DNA from: Paraferrimonas sp. SM1919
Lineage (GTDB): Bacteria; Pseudomonadota; Gammaproteobacteria; Enterobacterales; Shewanellaceae
Assembly (NCBI RefSeq): GCF_010993985.1
Contig: NZ_WINH01000001.1
Location: forward strand, 62,001 to 126,000
Direction: 5' to 3'
Length of the DNA stretch: 64,000 nucleotides
Positions 1 to 9,096 of the stretch are shown piece by piece. The notes beneath the pieces were generated by a model, which made no database searches, was not told where the DNA came from, and saw only the letters and a list, made by a program, of their open reading frames with translations. Every line of letters starts with the position of its first letter. Position 1 is the first letter of the stretch. Both the position numbers and the translations under genes were made by a program.

Positions 1-335
1 GCAAATGAGTAATCATCAAATTGGAACAACTGCATATCCATGTAATAGTCATCCAACTGATAGGTTAAGCCTAAGTTAATAAACTCAGAGTTATAATCAT
101 ACTTTGATCGTGGTTTGCTGGTTTGCTCTTTAAAGTCACTGCTTTTACTGTAGGCCGCGTCGATAATCCATTTATCATTAATACTAAGTTGGTAACGTAA
201 CCCATAACCCGTGGGCTGAATTTCAGAGGCTGAAGGTTGGTCATTTAAATAAGACGCGCCGATCAAGTGTTGAAACTCTGTGGCTGCCAATGGCGTACAA
301 AATATAGAAAGTAAAATAAGAATTCGATATTGCAT
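1..335 (-). CDS. Outer-membrane beta-barrel protein, partial (C-terminus outside window)
   Basis: Reading leftward from an ATG at 335-333, an open frame of 111 codons runs off the window edge without a stop. The first ~19 residues (MQYRILILLSIFCTPLAAT) are a typical Sec signal peptide. The mature part shows alternating aromatic/hydrophobic strands ending in GLRYQLSI, NLGLTYQL and MDMQLFQF, as in small porin-like or OmpW/attachment-type barrels. The family cannot be named from this fragment. It is divergent from the gene starting at 516, with a 180-bp gap. Confidence 0.6.
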   Translation of the reverse strand, partial: MQYRILILLSIFCTPLAATEFQHLIGASYLNDQPSASEIQPTGYGLRYQLSINDKWIIDAAYSKSSDFKEQTSKPRSKYDYNSEFINLGLTYQLDDYYMDMQLFQFDDYSF

Positions 336-373
336 TGTTATTATTGTTTTTAATGTTTTTAGGTGTATTTAGT

Positions 374-385
374 TAAGTCGACTTA
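374..385. repeat. 12-bp perfect palindrome in a divergent promoter region
   Basis: TAAGTCGACTTA is a perfect palindrome lying in the 180-bp gap between two divergent genes. It could be an operator half-site or chance; there is no second copy nearby. Low confidence. Confidence 0.2.
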
Positions 386-515
386 TTGTGTCCATGGCTA
401 AAGACATTCTTTTAAGCTATTAATTTTAAAGCCCGCTTGCAAGAGCCATTAACATTGTATTAACTTATCAGTGGTTCAATATTGAACAAAGCATTCATAA
501 CCTAAGGAATTGGCG

Positions 516-1337
516 ATGAAGAAAATAGTAACACTATTAATGTTTTTTGTTGGTTTTTTTGCACAGGCTAAACCACTTAACATTACCCCCCTGTCAGACA
601 GCTTGTTTATGCTGCAGGGCTCTGGTGGCAATATCGCTGCCTTCATCGGCGATGACGGGGTATTGATCGTTGATGACCAATATGCCAAAAGCGCGCCTTT
701 TATTGAGCAAGCCCTTGCCACAATAACCAAAAAAAAGGTTAACTATATCGTTAACACTCACTACCATGGTGATCATACTGGGTCTAACGCCCACTTTGGT
801 GACAGTGCCACTATTTATGCCCAGCACAATGTACGCATCCGACTGCAAAGCCAATCCGATCTGCCAGCAACGGCGTTACCTAAGATTACCTATCAAGATG
901 GCATTAAAGTTTTTATCAATAATGATGAAATTCAGGTTATCCACTTAGCTAATGGCCATACCGATGGCGACAGTATTTTATGGTGGCCACACCAGAATGT
1001 ATTACACACTGGTGACTTATTCTTTAATGGTCGATTCCCTTATATTGATCTTAAGGCGGGCGGCACGGTCGCCGGTTACATTGGTAATATTGAACATATG
1101 TTAACCATGCTTAATGATGACAGCTTTATTGTGCCTGGCCATGGGGATCTCGCCAATAAGTCAGAATTACAGCAATTTCTTAATATGATTAAAGCCACCA
1201 GAGACTATGTTGCCGCCCAAAAACAAAGTGGCAAAACCTTAGAACAAGCCATTAATGAAGGCTTACCCGCTCAATTTGATAAGTACAGTTGGCAGTTTAT
1301 TTCCACCAAGAAGTGGATCACCACCTTGTGGCAATAA
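516..1337 (+). CDS. Secreted metallo-beta-lactamase-fold hydrolase
   Basis: A 273-residue protein with an N-terminal signal peptide (MKKIVTLLMFFVGFFAQA). The metal-binding motif HxHxDH is intact (H82, H84, D86, H87 in NTHYHGDHTG). It is followed by a GHTDGDS histidine, the bridging aspartate in HTGD, and the last histidine in VPGHGD, so all ligands for a dinuclear zinc site are present. This is the general family that includes class B beta-lactamases, glyoxalase II-like and quinoprotein-relay proteins; substrate unknown. I chose ATG 516 over an in-frame TTG at 510 because AAGGA at 504-508 is correctly spaced for it. An intrinsic terminator follows at once. Compare the paralogous-fold gene at 54553-55521, where these ligands are lost. 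Confidence 0.85.
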   Translation: MKKIVTLLMFFVGFFAQAKPLNITPLSDSLFMLQGSGGNIAAFIGDDGVLIVDDQYAKSAPFIEQALATITKKKVNYIVNTHYHGDHTGSNAHFGDSATIYAQHNVRIRLQSQSDLPATALPKITYQDGIKVFINNDEIQVIHLANGHTDGDSILWWPHQNVLHTGDLFFNGRFPYIDLKAGGTVAGYIGNIEHMLTMLNDDSFIVPGHGDLANKSELQQFLNMIKATRDYVAAQKQSGKTLEQAINEGLPAQFDKYSWQFISTKKWITTLWQ

Positions 1338-1346
1338 CGCTCAAAT

Positions 1347-1374
1347 AAAAAAGGAAGCTTACGCTTCCTTTTTT
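1347..1374. terminator. Bidirectional intrinsic terminator
   Basis: A 12-bp perfect stem (AAAAAAGGAAGC / GCTTCCTTTTTT) with a TTAC loop lies between convergent genes. The A-run and T-run flank both arms, so it can stop transcripts from both sides. Confidence 0.9.
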
Positions 1375-1391
1375 ATTTACTGCGGATTTAA

Positions 1392-2810
1392 TTAGCCTTT
1401 ATAGCCAAATAACTTGCTATTAATGATCTCTTTGGCGACGACGTCTGGCACCATTGATTGCCAACGTTGATCAGCGTCTTTACTGTGTAAGTGTCGATAC
1501 ACTTCCCTTGAGTATATCCCCAAGTATGAAGGGTCTGTGGCTTCGATGCCACGAATAAACCCATTTTCAAGTAAATGACGGTACAAGTAATTTAAATGCG
1601 TTGGCACTTCGATTGACTCGAAGTGCTTCACTTCACCTGCTTCATTGTTTTCTGGGTAAACAAACAGGCGAGTATGATCTGGGAACAGCTTGCCAAAGGC
1701 TTCTAGAATGCCCCCTTCTAAACCGAGATAGTTTTCTTCATCGAAAATTTGACGAATATTAATCATGCCAACCACAATAGCCAGCTGTAGGCTAGTAAAC
1801 TGACGGAAATACGCCCTTAGTGAGAAGTACCTGGTGTAGTCCGAAATCATGACGTTGTAGCCTAATTTATTGAGTAGCTGCACACGTTCAATTAAATCTT
1901 CTTCTGAAACGTTTAAGTCACTGCCTCGGGCGTCATTAAGAGAGATTTCAGCAATCACAGTGGTGTTACTGGCATCCACGCCTTCGAGCTCATAAAACGC
2001 TTTTTGGCCTTGCTCTATCATGTCTTGGCTTAAAATCGTGACCGGCCTGAATGTACCACGAATGGTCAACACATTCTTTTTGTAGAGCATTTCAGCCGGC
2101 ACTGCCACGCTACCGTCTGGTTTGAACATCACGGCACGAGTTTTCCAACTGCGGATCAAGTGAATATTCTTAGCTCGGTTATCGACATCTTCAAAACAGG
2201 GGCCCGTGAATTCTATTGAATCGATTTCAATGCGGTCTGATTTTAGATTATCGGTTAATGAATCAATCAGTGTTTTAGGATTTTCATAGTAGTAATAGGC
2301 ACCATAAATTAGGTTAACCCCTAACACACCTAAAGCGTCTTGCTGGGCTTCTGCGGTATCGTCGAGCATGCGCACATGCACCACAATATCCGATGGCTCT
2401 GCCCCTGGGTACATCTGCACACGAACGCCACACCATGCATGACACTCATTGTTACGGTTGAAGCTTTTTGCTGCGACTGTTGTGGCATAACTAAAATAAC
2501 GGGAGCTTTTAGGGCGTACGTCACCTAAGCGTTCAACCACTAAGTTAAACTCTTGCTCCATCATTGCCTTTACTCGGCTTTTACTTACATAACGGCCATT
2601 TTCTTGAACGCCGTAAATATCGTCAGAGAACTTCATGTCATAGGCTGACATGGTTTTAGCAATGGTTCCAGCGGCTGCGCCTGCAACGAAAAAATTACGA
2701 GCTACTTCTTGGCCAGCACCAATTTCTACGATAGTGCCGTATTTCTTTTCATCAAGGTTTAGGCGTAGGGCTTTTTCTTTGGTAGTACGAGAACTTACTT
2801 GCTTGTCCAT
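1392..2810 (-). CDS. Conserved ~470-residue protein of disputed function (often labelled TonB receptor or nucleotide adenylyltransferase)
   Basis: A soluble-looking 472-residue protein with no signal peptide or membrane segment. I recognise the conserved N-terminal block (IVEIGAGQEVARNFF, then GTIAKTMSAYDMKFSD) from a widespread bacterial family. Its database labels, TonB-dependent receptor or nicotinate-nucleotide adenylyltransferase, do not agree with each other, and neither is evident here: there is no beta-barrel and no clear HxGH motif. ATG 2810 is preferred over an upstream in-frame start because GGAAG sits 7 nt upstream of it. It is a lone gene, convergent with the metallo-hydrolase. 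A cytoplasmic enzyme is likely but the reaction is unknown. Confidence 0.7.
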   Translation of the reverse strand: MDKQVSSRTTKEKALRLNLDEKKYGTIVEIGAGQEVARNFFVAGAAAGTIAKTMSAYDMKFSDDIYGVQENGRYVSKSRVKAMMEQEFNLVVERLGDVRPKSSRYFSYATTVAAKSFNRNNECHAWCGVRVQMYPGAEPSDIVVHVRMLDDTAEAQQDALGVLGVNLIYGAYYYYENPKTLIDSLTDNLKSDRIEIDSIEFTGPCFEDVDNRAKNIHLIRSWKTRAVMFKPDGSVAVPAEMLYKKNVLTIRGTFRPVTILSQDMIEQGQKAFYELEGVDASNTTVIAEISLNDARGSDLNVSEEDLIERVQLLNKLGYNVMISDYTRYFSLRAYFRQFTSLQLAIVVGMINIRQIFDEENYLGLEGGILEAFGKLFPDHTRLFVYPENNEAGEVKHFESIEVPTHLNYLYRHLLENGFIRGIEATDPSYLGIYSREVYRHLHSKDADQRWQSMVPDVVAKEIINSKLFGYKG

Positions 2811-2923
2811 ATTTCTTCCGTTGTATCTTTTAACGCGGGTAATATACATTTCCCAGCACGTTTATCAACATATCATTACTAAGTTATACTATTTTGAATA
2901 AAAAACGTGCGGGATTATCGTTG

Positions 2924-4237
2924 TTAAAAGTGCCATTGTAGATAGAAGCTTTGGTAATTACTGCCACCTTTAATTCGCCCAAACGCCGAGCTGGTTTCAA
3001 AAATTCCCGATCTATGGTGAATACTGTAGCCAAACCACGCATGCTTAAGTTTACTGCTTTGGAAAATATCCCCTAAATTTACATCCAATGAGAAGTCCAA
3101 ATAATTTAATAATTTCGATGGCTGGTAGCCTTTTCGTTCAACTTCTGATCCTTCAACATAGGTTAATTGGCTGATATAAGATAACCCTTCTGCCGCACCA
3201 AAACGCCATTGGGGCCCGAGTTCAAAGGTATAAAATGCCTTAACCGCCAATATTCCTTCCACCGATTCATTTTGCACTTTCGACCCATAATGGAATACCG
3301 CACCTGGGGTAAAGTAAATATCGATTGGCGCATCAAATACTCTGTCTGCTAATGGAATACCATAAAAAGCCGAAGTCATTTGATTGTTATAAGGGTCGGT
3401 TTTTGCTTGGAATAACAAAATATCCGCCAAGCTAGATGGCGTCGCAAAGCCATGGGCAATGCGCCAGAAATTGCCACTTTGTTCTGAAACAGGGCGTTTT
3501 TGCTGTCGCTGTTTTTTATCGGCAAAGAAACCAAAACCCAAAAAGGTTTCTGCTTGATAGCGGCTATCAATGATGGGTAAGTCATAGACTGCGTCGTCCA
3601 GGCGACTGATCCCAGCTTGGCCAATCAAATATAAATTACTGGTTACATGGTATCTGGCAATCGCGCCGACACTGGCGGCCACACCGCCACCGATATTAAA
3701 GTTGTCGACACCATAGTAGTAGCTGTTAAAGTCGCTGCTTTTCCAGTTTAACTCGGCGTAGGGTTCGATTTCCCAGTCTTCATTTTCCCAAAATGTACGG
3801 TAACGGCTGTAACCATAACTTCTTTTATGGGAGTCAGACATAAAAGCGACATCCGCTTTCCAGTCCTGACCTTGATATTGATATTGAAAACCGAAATCAA
3901 ATGCCTGTGCCTGTGCTTTATTTTGGTATTCAAAAGGCATATCGGCGAACCGAAAGCGACTGTATAAATTAATTTGATGGTTATCGTTTTTATATAAATG
4001 CACCCCACCCTCTAAACCTTCTATAAAAAAGTATTCATTGCTGAACTCTAAAAAAGGCATGACGTCAGTCACGGTTTCTTTGGTGGTATTAAATGGGATA
4101 TCTGCGACCCTAACGCCAATGCCAACCCCCCATTTATTGGGATAATAGTGTTCTGATTGGGATGTTTCAGAAACACTAATAGGGCTAAAAGAACTCAACA
4201 ACAAGAGCAACAAGAAAGAATAATAAGTGCGTTTCAA
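2924..4237 (-). CDS. MipA/OmpV-family outer-membrane protein with extra C-terminal barrel half
   Basis: A 437-residue secreted protein with signal peptide (MKRTYYSFLLLLLLSSFSPISVS). Residues ~33-240 match the MipA/OmpV pattern (KWGVGIGVRVADIPF, a plug-like FFIEGLEGGVHLY segment, and many paired beta strands ending in FLGFGFF). Usual MipA proteins stop there at about 250 residues. Here a charged linker (KKQRQQKRP) leads to ~180 more residues of amphipathic strands that end in a terminal aromatic (LQWHF), as expected of an outer-membrane barrel end. The segment HHRSGIF is reminiscent of the H-x-S of PagL-type lipid A deacylases, but the expected following acidic residue is not visible, so no enzymatic call is made. 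The MipA part is confident; the second half is of unknown function. Confidence 0.7.
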   Translation of the reverse strand: MKRTYYSFLLLLLLSSFSPISVSETSQSEHYYPNKWGVGIGVRVADIPFNTTKETVTDVMPFLEFSNEYFFIEGLEGGVHLYKNDNHQINLYSRFRFADMPFEYQNKAQAQAFDFGFQYQYQGQDWKADVAFMSDSHKRSYGYSRYRTFWENEDWEIEPYAELNWKSSDFNSYYYGVDNFNIGGGVAASVGAIARYHVTSNLYLIGQAGISRLDDAVYDLPIIDSRYQAETFLGFGFFADKKQRQQKRPVSEQSGNFWRIAHGFATPSSLADILLFQAKTDPYNNQMTSAFYGIPLADRVFDAPIDIYFTPGAVFHYGSKVQNESVEGILAVKAFYTFELGPQWRFGAAEGLSYISQLTYVEGSEVERKGYQPSKLLNYLDFSLDVNLGDIFQSSKLKHAWFGYSIHHRSGIFETSSAFGRIKGGSNYQSFYLQWHF

Positions 4238-4410
4238 ATTTCACCCTCTTTATTTAATTATTTGAAAAGTATAGCAAATATCTCTGACAACAAAACCATA
4301 AAGCGACATAATTGTGCAAATTTCAGACAACTGTAAGTTAATTGTAAAGCCTATTGACTAACGGAAGGGGCTTGCTAAGTTAATTTGTTATCGTTTTGCT
4401 TGGATTCATT

Positions 4411-6435
4411 ATGAATAATAGAACAAAAATAACATTGTCTTTTTTTATTAGCTTAATAATAAGCCTTAATGTGCAAGCTACAAGCAGAGATAATTCACTT
4501 GAACACTTATTAGATTTTTCCAATCCCAAACTTGAAAAAGTCAAAAATGCGTATGCTGATAATGATCCGAATAAAGCGCTATCATTGTTATTAAGGCATT
4601 TTCGTGAACGTCAGGATATTATTCATCCTACCATCAACCACTGGCAAAGGGGACCGGTGGTCGTCACCCCCCTTGACCAAAGTATGGCGGCTAATGGTCT
4701 GAAGCGATTATTGTTTGTTCATAAAGGCTATGGCTACTTTGATTATGGCGCTGATATCAATTGGTCACTTTGGCCTGTAAAAGACAATGAAGTACGTTTT
4801 CAGTTGCACCGAATGTATTGGTGGATACCTATGGCTAAGGCTTACTGGAACACGGGGGATGAGGCTTATGTCAAAGAATGGAAGTTTCAGTTCCGCGATT
4901 GGATTGCTGACAATCCTTTAGTCGACACTGAGGTCGATGATGATCCGCAAAAGGTCACCCTAGATGAGGATTATAATCACAGGTATCCATGGCGTTCTTT
5001 AGAGGTTTCTAGAAGACTGCAAGATCAAGCGAAACTGTTTAATTTCTTTTTATCTTCAGCGCATTTTGATGAAGGTTTTTTAGCGGATTTTTTAATTAAT
5101 TACCACCGCCATGCTGCTCGGCTTCATGAGCATTATTCTCCAGGTAAAAATCATTTATTATTTCAAGCGATGCGGATGTTTATTGCATCGATTATGTTTC
5201 CTGAATTTAAACACAGCAAACAATGGCAGCAACGGGCCATTGCCATTTTACATCGGGAAATCGATAAGCAAATCAATAATGATGGTTATCATTATGAAAT
5301 TAGTCCTAATTACCATGTCGCCAGTATTGAAATATTTTTAAAGGCGTATAACTTCGCAAAAGTGAACGGCTTAGCTGATTTATTTAACAATCATTATTTG
5401 CATAAAGTTAATCGCATGATCCGCGCTAATATCGTGATGTCCTTCCCTGATTTAAGTGTCCCTATGTTTGGTGACGCTAAATGGCGCAGCTTTGATTATA
5501 TGCTGTCGAGATACCGGACTTGGGCAGCGCTTTTTCCACAAGATAAAGTGCTTGAGTATTTTGCCAGCGGCTTTAAATCAGGACAGCCTCCAGAATTTTT
5601 ATCTGAAGCATTAACCACCACTGGCCTTTACAGTTTTCGTAATGGCTGGCAGCCTAATTCAACGGTATTGCTCATGCGTAATGGCATTCCTGGTGGTGCT
5701 TACCATAGCCAGCCAGATAATGGGACTTTTGAATTGTGGCACAATGGTAGCAATTTAATGCCCGATCCCGGCGCATTCATGTATTCCGGTGAAGAAGTCA
5801 TTATGAAACAGCGCCGTTGGTTTAGGCAATCCAAGATCCATAACACATTAACCTTAGATGATAAGCGTATTAACATTGACGCTAAGCCCTTGTTTTGGAG
5901 AGTCACCGATAAATTGGAAAGTTTAGTTGTTGAGAACCAAAGCTACCCCGATTTAAAGCATAGGCGCAGTATTTTCTTCATTGAGAAGCGTTTTTTTGTG
6001 ATCCTAGATGAAGCGATTGGTGCGGCAACGGGCGCAGTGAAAGTGCGGCACTTTGTTAAGGAAGGCCAGGTTAGCGTTAATCCTGAACGACACCTTTTAC
6101 GCACTGATTTTGCCGGTTCAAACCTGAGTATTGCGGCAGTCGCTGTTTCTGAGATGTCTTCCGAGCATGAACTTTCTCGGGTTTCTTACCATTATGGAAA
6201 AGCCAAACAACGCAGTGGTATCAGCTTGACGGTCAACAAAACTAATGACTATAGCGCTCGGCTGATCAGTGTGCTTATGCCTTTTGATGGCCCCAGTGAA
6301 GACCTTGATGTGCAATTAATTAACGCGCAATTTGTTGACGATAGAGTAACGTTTACGTTAACCATCAACCAACAACAATATCAGCTTGGTTATCAACTTG
6401 ATGGCGACAATAGCGTTGGTAGCGCTAAAAACTGA
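4411..6435 (+). CDS. Heparinase II/III-family polysaccharide lyase (PL12-like)
   Basis: A secreted 674-residue protein. The signal peptide MNNRTKITLSFFISLIISLNVQA precedes an (alpha/alpha)-toroid domain (~90-360) and a C-terminal beta-sandwich (~400-670). Candidate active-site residues are visible: N247-H248 in SPGKNHLLFQ, Y301 in SPNYHV and H432 in GGAYHSQPDNG, followed by a conserved NLMPDPGAFMYSG block. This matches the Hepar_II_III_N plus Hepar_II_III arrangement of enzymes that cleave uronic-acid polysaccharides by beta-elimination, probably in the periplasm. Size and layout resemble PL12 heparan-sulfate lyases, but alginate or other uronate substrates (PL15, PL17, PL21) are possible. 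I chose ATG 4411 over a TTG at 4396. Its 3' end overlaps the convergent LamG gene by 43 bp. The sulfatase at 9804 fits a sulfated substrate. Confidence 0.85.
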   Translation: MNNRTKITLSFFISLIISLNVQATSRDNSLEHLLDFSNPKLEKVKNAYADNDPNKALSLLLRHFRERQDIIHPTINHWQRGPVVVTPLDQSMAANGLKRLLFVHKGYGYFDYGADINWSLWPVKDNEVRFQLHRMYWWIPMAKAYWNTGDEAYVKEWKFQFRDWIADNPLVDTEVDDDPQKVTLDEDYNHRYPWRSLEVSRRLQDQAKLFNFFLSSAHFDEGFLADFLINYHRHAARLHEHYSPGKNHLLFQAMRMFIASIMFPEFKHSKQWQQRAIAILHREIDKQINNDGYHYEISPNYHVASIEIFLKAYNFAKVNGLADLFNNHYLHKVNRMIRANIVMSFPDLSVPMFGDAKWRSFDYMLSRYRTWAALFPQDKVLEYFASGFKSGQPPEFLSEALTTTGLYSFRNGWQPNSTVLLMRNGIPGGAYHSQPDNGTFELWHNGSNLMPDPGAFMYSGEEVIMKQRRWFRQSKIHNTLTLDDKRINIDAKPLFWRVTDKLESLVVENQSYPDLKHRRSIFFIEKRFFVILDEAIGAATGAVKVRHFVKEGQVSVNPERHLLRTDFAGSNLSIAAVAVSEMSSEHELSRVSYHYGKAKQRSGISLTVNKTNDYSARLISVLMPFDGPSEDLDVQLINAQFVDDRVTFTLTINQQQYQLGYQLDGDNSVGSAKN

Positions 6436-7067
6436 TCCGGGTTTAACACTTGCGGGGTGAGCCGAATTTTTAATATTGCGCCTTTATACCACCACACCTT
6501 GTTTAAGCGCATTCCTAATGCGGTTTTGCCCGCAGCCAATGGGGTAAAACTGACCGGTTTCGATAGCTGTAAATGACCATTAACATAATGTCGGTAATTG
6601 CTGCCATCGACACTGATTGCGCCATGATACCATTGTTCAGTTGGGCGCTGATATTCACTTGCTAATAGCGGGTGGTTAGCGTCATCAAAGCGTAAAAAGG
6701 TATCTAAATACCATTGGTTATCATCAGTCAGACGCGTTTCAAATAATAACCTATGTTTCTCTCCCTTTACCTGCATATGAAAAAAGCGCTGCTCGTGCTG
6801 GCCACCAGCGTAGGGTTTAAAAATAATTTCTGCAGTAAATTGCTGCCAGCCTTGGATCGGTAACGTATCAATGATGATGCCGTCATCGATGCCGTCAAAT
6901 TCAACGGCCTTACCATAGGGGGTATCGATGACTTTAGGCTGGCCAACGATCTGTAATTGGTGGCCATCGATACTGGTTAAGTTATTTATTGACCAATTGA
7001 TCACCGCCAATGATTGCCCACAAGTGGCCAACCACAAGCTGCTAAATAAAAGCACCCTTGCAAGCAT
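6393..7067 (-). CDS. Secreted LamG/concanavalin-like jelly-roll protein
   Basis: A 224-residue protein with a signal peptide (MLARVLLFSSLWLATCGQSLA). The body carries LamG hallmarks: GKAVEFDGIDDGIIID, a FTAEIIFKP strand, EQWYHGAISVDGSNYRHYVNG, and a closing GAILKIRLTPQVLNPDQF. Such domains bind sugars in surface glycan-degrading systems; no catalytic residues are evident. It is the last gene downstream of the response regulator (27-bp gap), so it is probably co-transcribed with the sensor system. Its end overlaps the convergent lyase gene by 43 bp. Role inferred: a periplasmic or surface glycan-binding accessory. Confidence 0.75.
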   Translation of the reverse strand: MLARVLLFSSLWLATCGQSLAVINWSINNLTSIDGHQLQIVGQPKVIDTPYGKAVEFDGIDDGIIIDTLPIQGWQQFTAEIIFKPYAGGQHEQRFFHMQVKGEKHRLLFETRLTDDNQWYLDTFLRFDDANHPLLASEYQRPTEQWYHGAISVDGSNYRHYVNGHLQLSKPVSFTPLAAGKTALGMRLNKVWWYKGAILKIRLTPQVLNPDQFLALPTLLSPSS

Positions 7068-7094
7068 TTTAATTTCCTTGTGCGAATGTTGTTG

Positions 7095-7769
7095 CTACTG
7101 AGGCCATTGCCAACGGTACCCGACCCCATAAACCGATTGAATAAAATCATGCTGAGGTAACAATTCTAGTAATTTTTTGCGAAGGTTGGCGACATGAGAA
7201 TCGACGGTGCGATCACTGACTTCGCGATAGTCATCGTACATTTTGTTTATCAATTGTTCGCGATTCCAGGCTTTATTTGCGTGACCACAAAAGGCCGCTA
7301 AGATCCGAAACTCCACTGGCGTTAAACTCAATCTGTGACCATTGAGTGCCGCTGTTTGAGCTTCGGCATCAATCGCAATTAACTTTGTTGGAACTGGTGG
7401 CGTGAGCCTTCGTAAAATCACTTTTATTCTGGCCATCACCTCTTTGGGGCTAAAGGGCTTACAAATATAATCATCGGCACCAATATCTAACCCCAATAAA
7501 CGGTCAACTTCTTCAACTTTGGCGGTGATCATCAAAATGGGTAAATTGCTAAACTGCCTAACCTGCTGACATATTTCGATGCCATCAAGATTAGGCAACA
7601 TTATATCCAGCAGCATGGCTTCGGGACGATGCTGTTTAACCCAGTCCACGGCTAATGCACCGTCATTAATATGATGGCAATTAAATCCAGACGCCTCGGC
7701 GTATTTAATCAGGATATTGGCAATCTTTACATCGTCTTCAACGATAACTAGAGTCTTATTATTTTCCAT
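7095..7769 (-). CDS. OmpR/PhoB-type response regulator (BaeR/CpxR-like)
   Basis: 224 residues: an N-terminal receiver domain (acidic pair E11-D12, phospho-acceptor D55 in LLDIMLP, lysine in CKPFSPKE) and a C-terminal winged-helix DNA-binding domain (LTPVEFRIL, DSHVANLRKKL, VYGVGYRW). It overlaps the upstream kinase gene by 11 bp, indicating translational coupling and a cognate pair. The setting, with a Spy-like protein upstream and a LamG protein downstream, suggests a Bae/Cpx-like envelope response. Control of the neighbouring lyase and sulfatase genes is possible but not shown by the sequence. Confidence 0.92.
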   Translation of the reverse strand: MENNKTLVIVEDDVKIANILIKYAEASGFNCHHINDGALAVDWVKQHRPEAMLLDIMLPNLDGIEICQQVRQFSNLPILMITAKVEEVDRLLGLDIGADDYICKPFSPKEVMARIKVILRRLTPPVPTKLIAIDAEAQTAALNGHRLSLTPVEFRILAAFCGHANKAWNREQLINKMYDDYREVSDRTVDSHVANLRKKLLELLPQHDFIQSVYGVGYRWQWPQ

Positions 7770-9093
7770 GATGTATCGGTAATTTTATGCTGATAGCAAG
7801 TCCAGGAAGCGTTGAATGATGGGCACTCATACTGCCATGGTGGGCCTCGATAATGGCTTTTGAAATGGCTAAGCCCAAACCAGAGCCGCCACTGCTTTTA
7901 TTGCGTGACGCATCGGTACGGTAAAGCCTTTCAAACAGTTTGTTTAACTCGTCATCCGCCAAGGGGGCGCCGCTGTTTTCAATTACTAGCTCAAGCTCTT
8001 GGCTGTGCTGGGCTTGATGACAGCTAATTTTTACCACGCCATCCGTTGGGGTATATCGGTAACAGTTTTCCAAGAGATTGATTAATACTTGGTTGATGCG
8101 GTCTTCATCCACTAACGAGCGCTGCTGACAACTTAACTGGTAATTAATGTTAATATTTTTTTGCTTAAACTTGGGCTCAAATTTAGCGGCTGCGGTGCTA
8201 ACAAGCTGCTGAACAGTGTGTGGGGCTAACTGTAAATCCAACTGACCAATGTCTGCCTGAGTCAGTTGATGCAGATCGTTCACCAACTTATTTAAGCCTT
8301 CCACCTCTTCTTTTAATGACGTCACTGCCGCATCATCAAATTCGGTTAAGCCATCTTGTAAACATTCCAGCTCCCCCAAAATAATGGTGATTGGTGTGCG
8401 TAATTCATGGGAAATATCCGCCACCCAGCGCTGCCTAGAGTCGCGGTTTTGCTCCAGCGTTTTCGCCAATTGGTTAACGTCTTGGGATAATTTACCTATC
8501 TCATTTTGATTACGATAATCACTTCTAGCGTTGAGTCTGCCGTGCTTAAGTTTATTCACCACTGCAGTGACATGGGCAATGGGCTTGGTTAAATAATTGG
8601 ATAAAATGAGTGCCGCTATCAGGGCCACAAACAAGGCCAGTAAACTGGCAATAACGACAGTATTAAACTGCTGTTTAATAAAACGTTTATCCAGTTCGGC
8701 TTTGCCGTTATCAGCCATCACCACACCTATCGCGCCAACCTGTTGACCGTTTGCCATTATCGGCAGCATGGACATGGGTTTATGCATGCGCCCTGCAATA
8801 AGTTGATTTTGGCTATCAAACAAGGCCGTGCCCCTAGGTAAGCCTATGCTTTTTGCCCTTCTATGTAACACCTTAGTTTTGGCATTAGCCTCCCCAATAA
8901 ATTGCCAACTATTGTTGCGGCTGTACCAGGAAGCTAAACGCTCTTTAAGTGCTTCAATGCGTTCCATCCGGGCATTGTTTAGATAGTTATCGAAGCCACG
9001 ATTAAATTTGTATTGTTGGAACACCAATAACCCAATCACACTGATAAGGGCGGTGGTAAAGATGGCAATAAAGACAGTATTTCTTATTTTCAT
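7759..9093 (-). CDS. Membrane sensor histidine kinase (BaeS/CpxA-like)
   Basis: 444 residues. TM1 is at ~7-25, the periplasmic sensor at ~26-140, and TM2 at ~146-166, followed by HAMP (~167-220), HisKA with phospho-acceptor H229 in ADISHELRTP, and an HATPase domain with N, G1 and G2 boxes (NLLENCYRY, SGGSGLGLAI). The periplasmic part is a small alpha/beta sensor with no recognisable ligand motif. The start lies only 11 nt after a GAGG that sits inside a terminator-like hairpin (9105-9123), so expression is probably attenuated relative to the upstream Spy-like gene. It overlaps the regulator downstream by 11 bp. Confidence 0.92.
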   Translation of the reverse strand: MKIRNTVFIAIFTTALISVIGLLVFQQYKFNRGFDNYLNNARMERIEALKERLASWYSRNNSWQFIGEANAKTKVLHRRAKSIGLPRGTALFDSQNQLIAGRMHKPMSMLPIMANGQQVGAIGVVMADNGKAELDKRFIKQQFNTVVIASLLALFVALIAALILSNYLTKPIAHVTAVVNKLKHGRLNARSDYRNQNEIGKLSQDVNQLAKTLEQNRDSRQRWVADISHELRTPITIILGELECLQDGLTEFDDAAVTSLKEEVEGLNKLVNDLHQLTQADIGQLDLQLAPHTVQQLVSTAAAKFEPKFKQKNININYQLSCQQRSLVDEDRINQVLINLLENCYRYTPTDGVVKISCHQAQHSQELELVIENSGAPLADDELNKLFERLYRTDASRNKSSGGSGLGLAISKAIIEAHHGSMSAHHSTLPGLAISIKLPIHHGK

Positions 9094-9096
9094 TAT

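Noticed and set aside
4396..4410. TTG start for the lyase 15 bp upstream of the ATG
   Set aside because: The ATG at 4411 gives a better signal peptide (basic NNRTK before the hydrophobic core), and no ribosome-binding site supports the TTG.
7759..9093. Assigning the kinase-regulator pair firmly as BaeSR or CpxAR
   Set aside because: Domain layout and the Spy-like neighbour fit either, and orthology needs phylogeny. I give only a like-call and no gene symbol.
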